Part shown: in pieces, positions 17,022 through 23,880 of the stretch | How the letters are laid out: each line of letters begins with the position of its first letter | How positions within the stretch are numbered: the first letter of the stretch is position 1 | Origin: Bacteroidales bacterium | Lineage (GTDB): Bacteria > Bacteroidota > Bacteroidia > Bacteroidales > Muribaculaceae | Reading direction: 5' to 3' | Length of the DNA stretch: 28,067 bases | Assembly (NCBI GenBank): GCA_004554255.1 | Contig: SFNC01000015.1 | Location: 1 to 28,067 of the forward strand | Notes under the pieces: model-generated | What the model saw: only the letters and a program-made list of their open reading frames with translations | The model's database searches: none | What the model was told of the DNA's origin: nothing | Position numbers and translations under genes: made by a program

Positions 17022-17696
17022 ATGCGCATAGATATAATTTCCGTTGTCCCCGAAATGCTGGAAAGCCCCCTGGGATGCTCCATTCTGAAACGTGCCTGCG
17101 ACAAGGGCCTGGCCGAACTCCACGTCCACAACCTGCGCGATTACAGCACAAACAAGCACCGCAAAGTCGACGATTATCCTTTCGGCGGCGAGGCCGGAAT
17201 GATTATTCAGATTGAGCCCGTAGACCGCTGCATCTCAGCACTGAAAGCCCAACGCGATTACGACGAGGTAATCTTCACAGCACCCGACGGCGAACAGTTC
17301 AACCAGAAAATGGCCAACAGCCTGTCGCTGCTCAACAACATCATCATCCTCTGCGGACACTACAAAGGCATTGACTACCGCATCCGCGAACACCTCATTA
17401 CCAAGGAAATATCCGTGGGCGACTACGTCCTCACCGGCGGAGAGATGCCGGCGGCCATGATTGCCGATGCCATCGTGCGCTTAATCCCCGGCGCCATGGG
17501 CGACGAACAATCCGCCCTGTCAGACTCCTTCCAGGACAACCTCCTGGAAGGCCCCATCTACACCCGCCCCGCCGTCTACAAAGGCTGGGAAGTCCCCCAA
17601 ATCCTGCTCTCGGGACACGAAGCAAAAATCGCCGAGTGGAAACACGAACAGTCCCTCGAGCGCACCCGCCGCCTCCGCCCCGACCTCCTCCAATAA
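17022..17696 (+). CDS. trmD: tRNA (guanine-37-N1)-methyltransferase
   Basis: TrmD uses S-adenosylmethionine to methylate G37 next to the anticodon and prevents +1 frameshifting; it is usually essential. The 224-residue length fits the short bacterial form. Typical motifs: MRIDIISVVPEMLESPLGCS at the N-terminus, HNLRDYSTNKHRKVDDYPFG with GGEAGMIIQIEP, LCGHYKGIDYRIREH and EISVGDYVLTGGEMPA (the trefoil-knot SAM site), and YTRPAVYKGWEVPQILLSGH. It is 30 bp after the GH16 gene and may be cotranscribed with it, an unusual partner, since trmD often lies with rpsP, rimM and rplS. Confidence 0.97.
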   Translation: MRIDIISVVPEMLESPLGCSILKRACDKGLAELHVHNLRDYSTNKHRKVDDYPFGGEAGMIIQIEPVDRCISALKAQRDYDEVIFTAPDGEQFNQKMANSLSLLNNIIILCGHYKGIDYRIREHLITKEISVGDYVLTGGEMPAAMIADAIVRLIPGAMGDEQSALSDSFQDNLLEGPIYTRPAVYKGWEVPQILLSGHEAKIAEWKHEQSLERTRRLRPDLLQ

Positions 17697-17725
17697 CCGT
17701 CCACACACCCACCACCAAAGCCCTC

Positions 17726-17812
17726 CTCCGCGCCCTCTCCTTCACCAAATTATTTCTCTGCGAGAGTTCCACAGAACTCCCTCCGCGAGCTCAGCGGGCT
17801 CTGCGCGAGATA
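17726..17812 (+). repeat. CTCTGCGAG-family interspersed repeat, copy B
   Basis: Same order as copy A: CTCCGCGCCCTCTCC, CCAAATTATTT, CTCTGCGAGAGTTC, CACA, GAACTCCCTC, a variable part and CTCTGCGCGAGATATA. It begins 29 bp after trmD. The 351-bp gap 17697-18047 between the convergent trmD and MscS-type genes is filled by copies B and C and their short tail repeats. Confidence 0.87.
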
Positions 17813-18035
17813 TAAAACACATCCGTGAGATAAAACACATCCGCGCGATCCACAAAACACTCCGCGCGATCCACCCCTCTCCCCCTCTCCAAATTATTTC
17901 TCTGCGAGAGTTCTACAGAACTCCTCCGCGCTCACCGCGCACTCTGCGCGAGATATAAAAAACTGCGCGAGATAAAAAACATCCGCGCGAGACAAAAAAC
18001 ACCCTCTCCACGCGAGAGACAAACAACTCCGCGTG
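17802..18035 (+). repeat. Degenerate ~20-nt repeats (GCGCGAGATAAAAAACATCC-like) in the tails of copies B and C
   Basis: After copy B the sequence runs GCGCGAGATATAAAACAC, GTGAGATAAAACACATCC, GCGCGATCCACAAAACACTCC, GCGCGATCCACC. After copy C it runs GCGCGAGATATAAAAAAC, GCGCGAGATAAAAAACATCC, GCGCGAGACAAAAAACACC, then ACGCGAGAGACAAACAACTCC. The spacing is about 18-22 nt. The array is interrupted by copy C and ends 12 nt before the minus-strand gene at 18048. Confidence 0.65.
17871..17960 (+). repeat. CTCTGCGAG-family interspersed repeat, copy C
   Basis: CCCCTCTCC, CCAAATTATTT, CTCTGCGAGAGTTC, loop TACA, GAACTCCTCCGCG, a variable part and CTCTGCGCGAGATATA follow the same order as copies A and B. 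The loop base differs (TACA for CACA) while the hairpin arms are unchanged. Confidence 0.87.
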
Positions 18036-18047
18036 AGTTTATATAAG

Positions 18048-19241
18048 TTAGTCGCGGCGGAAGTCGGCGCCCGCAGGCTGCTGATACAGACGCAGTTGGA
18101 AGCGGTTAACAAGCGCGTAAACCTCGTCGAAAATATCGCTCTGCACTGCCTCGAAAGCCACCCACTCGGTCTGCCTCACAAAGAAAAACAGCTCAAGCGG
18201 CAGGCCCTGGCCCGTCGGCTGAAGCTGTCGCACCATGGTGCGCATGTCGCCGCGGACATTCTCGTTATCTGACAACATACGCTCCAGATAATGCCGGAAG
18301 ATACGGATGTTCACCGACTGCGGCGTCCCTGCCTTTATTTTGCTGTCGGCCCCTATAAACCCATCATCCACAAGGTCTTGCAGCTCCTCGCCGGTAAGAA
18401 ACCGCACCGAATTAAGGTCTATGTTTATACTCCGGCGCACCTGGCGCCCGCCGCCGTCGCGCATGTTCGCGTAGTTCTGGAAACTCTCGGAGATAAGCTT
18501 GTACGGCGGGATGGTGGTGATACTCTCGTCCCAGTTGCGCACCTTCACGGTCGTCAGCGACACATCCTGCACCTCGCCGTTGGCGCCCGAGTGGTCCACA
18601 ATTATCCAGTCGCCCTTCTTGAGCATCTTGTTCGCCGACAGCTGTACGCCCGCGACAAGGCCCAGTATCGAGTCCTTGAACACCAGCATCAGCACTGCCG
18701 TGGACGCGCCCAACGTGGCGATAATTGCCCCGAGGCTGCGCCCCATCAGGATGCTCAGCGCCACTATCACGGCAAAGCAGCTTATCAGGATTATGAACAT
18801 CTGCACCAGGCCCTTGGTGGAGTGCTCGGCGATATGCCGTTCCTCTATCAGCTTGTTAAACAGTCGCTTGATAAATTTAACGAACAAATACCACACGGCC
18901 CAGACTATGTACAGACTCGTGAGCTTGCGTATCCATACAAACGTCGCTGTACCCGTCTCCGCAGAGAATATGTCCGGCAGATAATAGTTGACTATCAACG
19001 CCGGCAACAGCTGACCCAACGCGCGTAGCACCTCCGGCGCCAACAGCGCGTCGTCCCAGTCGGTCTTAGTGTGGCGCGTCAGCAATGTCACCAACGGCAC
19101 CACCACCCGCGACCACGCCTTGTATGCCACAAATGCAAGCGCCGCCAGCAATGCCAGAGACACCCAGAACGACCACATCTCGGCCTGTTTCGGCGTCAGG
19201 AAAGATAAATCGGACAGCAGAGATAATACAAAATCACGCAT
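18048..19241 (-). CDS. MscS-family mechanosensitive channel, second YbdG-like paralogue
   Basis: A 397-residue channel of the same branch as the protein at 13239-14570. Shared landmarks: the pore helix ATLGASTAVLMLVFKDSILG, the beta domain MLKKGDWIIVDHSGANGEVQ, VSLTTVKVRNWDESI and TTIPPYKLISESFQNY, then a long C-terminal domain with NSVRFLTGEELQDL. The N-terminal part has about five hydrophobic segments. It starts 16 bp after the glgB stop codon, so the two genes form one unit on the minus strand; no promoter is visible between them. It is 46 residues shorter than its paralogue, which has a longer N-terminus and C-terminal insert. Confidence 0.92.
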   Translation of the reverse strand: MRDFVLSLLSDLSFLTPKQAEMWSFWVSLALLAALAFVAYKAWSRVVVPLVTLLTRHTKTDWDDALLAPEVLRALGQLLPALIVNYYLPDIFSAETGTATFVWIRKLTSLYIVWAVWYLFVKFIKRLFNKLIEERHIAEHSTKGLVQMFIILISCFAVIVALSILMGRSLGAIIATLGASTAVLMLVFKDSILGLVAGVQLSANKMLKKGDWIIVDHSGANGEVQDVSLTTVKVRNWDESITTIPPYKLISESFQNYANMRDGGGRQVRRSINIDLNSVRFLTGEELQDLVDDGFIGADSKIKAGTPQSVNIRIFRHYLERMLSDNENVRGDMRTMVRQLQPTGQGLPLELFFFVRQTEWVAFEAVQSDIFDEVYALVNRFQLRLYQQPAGADFRRD

Positions 19242-19257
19242 CGGACTAATCTACCGT

Positions 19258-21330
19258 TTACTTGTTGCGTTTCAGCACCATTGCCGTACGCGCCGGCAGA
19301 TAAAGCTTGAGCCATTCCACTCCGGCGGGCGCATACAGCGGGTCGGCCATCGTGAAATGCTCCACACTGTCGTCTATGTTGCCATAGCCGCCGAAGGCCG
19401 GATTGTCCGTATCCATCTCCACGGTATATTTACCCGGAGGGGCAAGAATGCCATAGTCGCTGTAACTCTCTGTGGGATTGAAGTTAAAGATGAACACCAA
19501 GTCGCCGCGCATAAACGCGAGAATCTGGTCGTCGTCCTTCTCCCAAAGCTTTCTCACCGGCAACGCCTGGAAATTATAGACACCGCTAACAGTCTCCACC
19601 ATAGCATTGTCGAAGGCATTCAGGAAGTGGTATTTAAGATTGGGATTGTCCACCAGATTCCACTGGCGGCGGGCATACTTGTAGCTCCAGCCGTTGCCCT
19701 CGCGCGGGAAGTCTATCCACTCCGGATGTCCCCACTCATTACCCATAAAGTTAAGATAACCGCCGTTTATGGAGGCGATGGTAACGAGGCGTATCATCTT
19801 GTGCAAGGCGATGCCTCGGGCAACAGTCATATCCTGGTCGCCGACCATCATGTGCCAGTACATCTCCTTGTCTATAAGTCTGAAAATCACCGTCTTGTCA
19901 CCCACAAGAGCCTGGTCGTGGCTCTCCACGTAGCTGATGGTCTTTTCGTCGGCGCGACGGTTTGTAAGCTCCCAGAAGATGGAAGTGGGCTTCCAGTCCT
20001 CGTCCTTCCTCTCCTTCAGGGTCTTTATCCAGTAATCGGGAATGCCCATGGCCATACGGTAGTCAAAGCCCATGCCGCCGTCGGCAACCGGCAGAGCCAG
20101 CCCGGGCATGCCGCTCATCTCCTCGGCGATGGTTATGGCGTGCTTGTTTATGCTGTGTATCAACTTGTTGGCAAGCGTCAGGTACGTTATAGCATTGGTG
20201 TCCTGATTGCCGTTGTAATAGTCTCCATAGCCACCGAAGGCCTGGCCAAGGCCGTGGTTATAATACAGCATGGAGGTTACACCGTCAAAACGGAAACCGT
20301 CGAAATGGTACTCCTCAAGCCAATATTTGCAGTTGGACAGCAGGAAATGCAGCACCTCGGTCTTGCCGTAGTCGAAGCACAGCGAATCCCAGGCCGGGTG
20401 CTCGCGGCGCCCGTCGCCATAGAAATACTGGTCGTACGACCCGTCCAGACGTCCCAGACCTTCCACCTCATTCTTGACGGCATGGCTGTGCACTATGTCC
20501 ATAATCACCGCTATCCGCAACTCGTGCGCCCTGTCTATCAGGCTCTTGAGCTCCTCCGGCGTGCCGAAACGGCTGGAGGCGGCAAAGAAATTGCTGACAT
20601 GGTATCCGAAGGACCCGTAATAAGGGTGCTCCTGGATAGCCATTATCTGGATGGCGTTATAGCCGTCCGCATGGATGCGCGGCAGAATATTGTCGCGGAA
20701 CTCGGCGTACGTGCCCACGCCCTCGCGGTCCTGGGCCATGCCGATATGGCATTCATAAATCAACAAAGGCTTTACATCGGGCACAAACCCCTCTGTATGC
20801 CACTCGTACGCCTCCGCCGGCATCCACACCTGCGCCGAGAATATAGCAGTCTTGGAGTCCTGCACCACACGGGTGGCATACGCCGGAATGCGCTCGCCCT
20901 CGCCGCCGGGCCACTTTACAAGCATCTTGTAAAGCTGGCCGTGGCTCAGCGCCTCGGCCGGCAGAGCAACCTCCCAGACACCGCCGCCGATATTCGCCAG
21001 CTCATACTCCGGCGACGGCTTCCAGCCGTTAAAATCACCTATCAGGCATATTGACGTGGCATTGGGCGCCCACTCGCGGAAAACCCACCCCGTGTCGGTA
21101 CGGTGTAGCCCGAAGTAGTTGTGCGCATTGGCAAAACGGTCCAGATTCCGGCACCCTTTTACAAGCTCTTTCTCACGCCTCAGCGCCTCGGCATGCCGGC
21201 CCTCTATTGCTTCGGCATACGGCTCAAGCCACGGGTCATTGCGTAAGATACTCAGACGGCGGCGACGCGGTGCACGCTTGGTGCTTTTCGCGGGCGCGGG
21301 GACTCTGCTGTTGCTCTTTGTTGATTTCAT
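19258..21330 (-). CDS. glgB: 1,4-alpha-glucan branching enzyme (GH13_8, eukaryote-like type)
   Basis: GlgB makes alpha-1,6 branches in glycogen. The 690-residue protein resembles the eukaryotic branching-enzyme form (GH13_8) rather than the E. coli form. Domains: a basic N-terminal tail (about 1-32, KSTKRAPRRRRL), a helical start (NDPWLEPYAEAIEGRHAEAL), CBM48 about 65-170 (FREWAPNATSICLIGDFNGW), the alpha-amylase barrel about 185-560 and a C-terminal beta domain. Catalytic residues: nucleophile D349 in FRFDGVTSM, acid E403 in ITIAEEMSGMPG, and D472 in YVESHDQALVGD. A full promoter lies at 21355-21386. No other glycogen gene is in the window; the gene downstream is an MscS-type channel. Confidence 0.96.
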   Translation of the reverse strand: MKSTKSNSRVPAPAKSTKRAPRRRRLSILRNDPWLEPYAEAIEGRHAEALRREKELVKGCRNLDRFANAHNYFGLHRTDTGWVFREWAPNATSICLIGDFNGWKPSPEYELANIGGGVWEVALPAEALSHGQLYKMLVKWPGGEGERIPAYATRVVQDSKTAIFSAQVWMPAEAYEWHTEGFVPDVKPLLIYECHIGMAQDREGVGTYAEFRDNILPRIHADGYNAIQIMAIQEHPYYGSFGYHVSNFFAASSRFGTPEELKSLIDRAHELRIAVIMDIVHSHAVKNEVEGLGRLDGSYDQYFYGDGRREHPAWDSLCFDYGKTEVLHFLLSNCKYWLEEYHFDGFRFDGVTSMLYYNHGLGQAFGGYGDYYNGNQDTNAITYLTLANKLIHSINKHAITIAEEMSGMPGLALPVADGGMGFDYRMAMGIPDYWIKTLKERKDEDWKPTSIFWELTNRRADEKTISYVESHDQALVGDKTVIFRLIDKEMYWHMMVGDQDMTVARGIALHKMIRLVTIASINGGYLNFMGNEWGHPEWIDFPREGNGWSYKYARRQWNLVDNPNLKYHFLNAFDNAMVETVSGVYNFQALPVRKLWEKDDDQILAFMRGDLVFIFNFNPTESYSDYGILAPPGKYTVEMDTDNPAFGGYGNIDDSVEHFTMADPLYAPAGVEWLKLYLPARTAMVLKRNK

Positions 21331-21354
21331 AAGTTCTATGTGTTATGTGCGCTA

Positions 21355-21386
21355 CAAATATAGATAATTTTTCCTGTATCTGCAAA
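21355..21386 (-). promoter_or_regulatory. Bacteroidota sigma-A promoter for glgB
   Basis: On the minus strand TTTG (21386-21383), a 20-bp spacer and TATATTTG (21362-21355) match the -33/-7 consensus exactly. The start of transcription would be near 21349, about 19 nt before the glgB ATG. Confidence 0.82.
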
Positions 21387-21506
21387 AAAACAGGCTCACA
21401 AGTTGTACAATCTCCCTTCCATATACTACCGCGGGCAAAGGTAAAAAAAATATCTCGTTTAGGTTTTATTAACATTAGTTTGGCTATATTCAACATCTTT
21501 TTATAT

Positions 21507-21514
21507 TACCTTTG
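21507..21514 (+). promoter_or_regulatory. -7 box of a plus-strand unit without a clear protein gene
   Basis: TACCTTTG matches TAnnTTTG and is followed by CATCGG. A TTTG at 21479-21482 is 24 bp upstream, slightly further than the usual 19-21, so the -33 assignment is weak. It points to the AT-rich structured region ending at the terminator at 21772-21806. Confidence 0.55.
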
Positions 21515-21519
21515 CATCG

Positions 21520-21806
21520 GAGAAAGATCAGCCCCTCCGGGGGCACACAATATAATGCTGAATTTTTTACCTTGATGCTTTCCCGTTTTTCTTTTTGTGG
21601 ACGATTAAAGGCTCAATGCCTTTCCTCGAAACGTATAATTATGTGATTTTTTCGCATAACAGTTATTACATATCCCATGTGATAGCCTAAAAAATTACTA
21701 TCTAACTGAAAGAAATAAAAGTTGAGAACGTATTGTTAGACATATATACTTGAATTTTGGTTATGAGGGAGGTGCGTTACTGTGAAGTAACGCACTTTCA
21801 ATTTTT
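21520..21806 (+). ncRNA. Candidate structured small RNA of about 285 nt, unknown family
   Basis: The region lies between a -7 box and a terminator on the same strand. It is clearly AT-richer than its surroundings and contains: a 5-bp stem with a UCCG tetraloop (21531-21544); AAAGGC/GCCTTT with a 5-nt loop (21607-21623); TTATGTGA/TCGCATAA with a TTTTT loop (21639-21659); and the terminator stem (21772-21795). The only start codons open very short frames: 6 codons at 21554 whose TGA overlaps the ATG of a 23-codon frame at 21575-21646. I do not recognise tmRNA, 6S, RNase P or a riboswitch. A short peptide gene or a degraded gene remains possible. This occupies most of the 562-bp gap 21331-21892. 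Confidence 0.4.
21772..21806 (+). terminator. Terminator hairpin ending the AT-rich unit
   Basis: GTGCGTTAC (21772-21780) and GTAACGCAC (21787-21795) form a perfect 9-bp stem with a TGTGAA loop. The plus-strand tail TTTCAATTTTT is T-rich while the opposite strand has no T tract, so it would work in the plus direction. The repeat at 21807 begins directly after it. Confidence 0.75.
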
Positions 21807-21843
21807 AGACCCCTGCGTTAACAAATATTGGGGAACGGGGTCT
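21807..21843 (-). repeat. AGACCCCGTTCCCC element, full copy with 7-bp terminal inverted repeats
   Basis: The 37-nt element begins AGACCCC and ends GGGGTCT, exact inverted ends. On the minus strand it reads AGACCCCGTTCCCC, then AATATTTGTTAACGCA, then GGGGTCT. The first 33 nt are the same as at 27925-27957 apart from one C/T change. It lies 49 bp past the stop of the CNNM/CBS gene. Confidence 0.75.
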
Positions 21844-21892
21844 TATATGATATGGTTGGGGATTCCGTGCCGGGGGCGTACCACGGTGCGGC

Positions 21893-23176
21893 TTATTCGC
21901 CGCTTTCGGGAGCGATTATGTGGGTTACGCGGATGAGTTCCAGGCGCGAGGCGGATTTCTTAAGGATGTCGAAACGGTAGTTTCCAAGGACCAGGGTGGA
22001 GCCGTTCTCCGGGATTGTGCCGGTGGCGTTGAGGATGTATCCGGCAAGTGTCTGATAGTCATCGTCCTCGGGGAGGTCAAGGTTGAAGTTTTCGTTCAGG
22101 TCCTCAATCTCACAGCGTCCGGCAAACTCGTAGACGTCCGGTGCCACGCAGCGGGCGTGCAGGGCGGGCTTGTCGTGCTCGTCGCGGATGTCTCCGAAAA
22201 TCTCCTCCACCAGGTCCTCTAACGTTACCATTCCGGCAGTGCCTCCGAACTCGTCCACGACGACCGCTATGGAGCGTTTTTCGGCCAACAGGCGGCGCAT
22301 CATCACGTTAGCCAGCAGGGTCTCGGGAGCGAAGAGCACGGGGTTAATGTGCTGCTGCCAGTCGCTGTCCGAGTGGAAGAGCTCGCTCACATGTATATAC
22401 CCCAAAATGGTGTCGATGTCCTTTCGGTACACTATGATTTTGGAGCGTCCGGAGGCCGTGAAGAGGCGCACCAGCTGGTCGCGCGTCGCCGTCTCTATGT
22501 TCACGGCCACAATCTCGTTGCGGGGCAGCATGCAGTCGCGCAGGTGTGTGGTGCTGAAGTCCAGGGCGTTATGGAATATCTTCACCTCATTCTCCACCTT
22601 CTGTTTTGTCTCTGCGGCAGAGTCTATGCTCTCCTCCAGGTAGTCGTTGAGGTCTCCCATGGAGAGGGCTCGCAGGCGCGGTTTCTCGCCCTTTATGCCC
22701 ACCAGACGCATCAGTCCTCGCGACACGGCAGTGGTAAGCCACGACACGGGGTAGAACAGCAGATAAAAGAAATATATGGGCAGTGCGAACAGCTTGAGCG
22801 AGCTGTTGGGGTTGATACGGAAGATTGTCTTGGGGATGAACTCTCCGGTAAGGAGGATTACCAGCGTGGAAATCAGCGTCTGCAGCAACAGCACCAGCGC
22901 CTCGTTGTTGTCCACTAACGGTTTCAGTACCGGCTCCAGCAATGCCGCCGCGCCCATACCGTATATTACCAGCATGATGTTGTTGCCGACAAGTATGGAG
23001 GAGATGAAGAACTCGGAGTTGGAGTAGAAACGGCGGATTATATTGCCTAACAGCCCTCCGCGCTTCACGTCTATCTGCGTGCGCACACGGTCGGCGGTGA
23101 TATACGCTATCTCCGTGCCGGAGAACAGCGCCGAGCAAATCAGTGATATGACAGTAATTATAATCCAGGGAGTCAT
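21893..23176 (-). CDS. CNNM/CBS-domain transporter-like protein (CorC/HlyC family)
   Basis: A 427-residue inner-membrane protein with three parts: a CNNM (DUF21) membrane domain about 1-185 starting MTPWIIITVISLICSALFSG, with the conserved SGTEIA motif and LTGEFIPKTIFRINPN; a pair of CBS domains about 205-330 (MLPRNEIVAVN, GRSKIIVYRKDIDTILGYIH, VVDEFGGTAGMVTLEDLVEE); and the CorC_HlyC C-terminal domain about 345-425 (YEFAGRCEIEDLNENFNLDL). Relatives take part in Mg2+ export or ion homeostasis; the older name hemolysin is misleading. It is the last gene of the coaX operon, 11 bp after lptC. Confidence 0.93.
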   Translation of the reverse strand: MTPWIIITVISLICSALFSGTEIAYITADRVRTQIDVKRGGLLGNIIRRFYSNSEFFISSILVGNNIMLVIYGMGAAALLEPVLKPLVDNNEALVLLLQTLISTLVILLTGEFIPKTIFRINPNSSLKLFALPIYFFYLLFYPVSWLTTAVSRGLMRLVGIKGEKPRLRALSMGDLNDYLEESIDSAAETKQKVENEVKIFHNALDFSTTHLRDCMLPRNEIVAVNIETATRDQLVRLFTASGRSKIIVYRKDIDTILGYIHVSELFHSDSDWQQHINPVLFAPETLLANVMMRRLLAEKRSIAVVVDEFGGTAGMVTLEDLVEEIFGDIRDEHDKPALHARCVAPDVYEFAGRCEIEDLNENFNLDLPEDDDYQTLAGYILNATGTIPENGSTLVLGNYRFDILKKSASRLELIRVTHIIAPESGE

Positions 23177-23187
23177 GTGGCAGTCAG

Positions 23188-23871
23188 TCAGGGAATAACC
23201 GGTGTTATAAAAGGTGAGTTATTGCGTCGCGAGGCGCGTTCGGGAGCCAACGGGCGGTCGCTGCCGGGGTCTATTGACACCGAAGAAGTATCGGCCTGAG
23301 GCGCACGGCTTCCGGGGGCCTTGTCGCCGTCTATGGGGATAATCGCCGTGGGGCGGTTCACGGAGTACTGAGTCATCTCCTGGTTGGAGACAAATCCGTA
23401 GCCCTCGATAATATGGCGTGCTTTTACTATATGTATAAATGAGTCGGAGTACAGTTTGTTTGCCGTCTGGTCCCAGAACAGTTGCTGGGTCAGGAACGAG
23501 TCTCGCTGCACGTTCACCATCACCACATTACCGTCCAGGCGCCAGATGCGCTTGTTTGAGAAGTAAGTGGCGCTGTCGCAGTTCATGTTAGCTGCCACCT
23601 TCATGGCCAGGTCATAGTTTTCCAGAGCGAGACCCTCGGGGAAAGTCCAGTGCGGCTCCTTGGCGTCGTCGTAGATATTCCAGACGGGCGAAACAATCTT
23701 GTATCGGGTGTAGCCCGAGTCGCTGATGAGCGTGGTCACGTCCTCGGTAACCATTGTCGGCGTAGTCTCGGGGTCCGAGACGTTGGCGACATAGGTGTGC
23801 TTTTCGTCTTCGCAGGCCACGATAATGCCGGCAAGTACCAGCACAGCGGGGAACAGCAGAAGCTTGCGCAT
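23188..23871 (-). CDS. lptC: LPS export lipoprotein LptC
   Basis: LptC receives lipopolysaccharide from the LptB2FG transporter and hands it to LptA in the periplasmic bridge. In Bacteroidota it is often a lipoprotein; here MRKLLLFPAVLVLAGIIVAC gives a lipobox with C20. The mature chain has the beta-jellyroll pattern of the family: DSGYTRYKIVSPVWNIYDDA, EPHWTFPEGLALENY, SNKRIWRLDGNVVMVNVQRD and FLTQQLFWDQTANKLYSD. The last 45 residues form a disordered tail rich in Pro, Ser and Arg. It starts 9 bp after the outer-membrane protein gene and lies 11 bp before the CNNM/CBS gene. Confidence 0.92.
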   Translation of the reverse strand: MRKLLLFPAVLVLAGIIVACEDEKHTYVANVSDPETTPTMVTEDVTTLISDSGYTRYKIVSPVWNIYDDAKEPHWTFPEGLALENYDLAMKVAANMNCDSATYFSNKRIWRLDGNVVMVNVQRDSFLTQQLFWDQTANKLYSDSFIHIVKARHIIEGYGFVSNQEMTQYSVNRPTAIIPIDGDKAPGSRAPQADTSSVSIDPGSDRPLAPERASRRNNSPFITPVIP

Positions 23872-23880
23872 GGGACGTTA

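Noticed and set aside
17802..18035. CRISPR array
   Set aside because: The units are 18-22 nt apart with no unique spacers and poor repeat conservation, and no cas gene is nearby.
19069..21054. A 661-codon open frame on the plus strand across glgB and the second MscS-type gene
   Set aside because: It is fully antisense to two genes with complete catalytic or channel motifs; its product has no family features and is rich in His, Val and Arg, as expected from a GC-rich complementary frame.
21345..21575. A 76-codon plus-strand frame between glgB and the AT-rich unit
   Set aside because: It overlaps the glgB promoter and contains the 21507 promoter box; its product has no recognisable domain.
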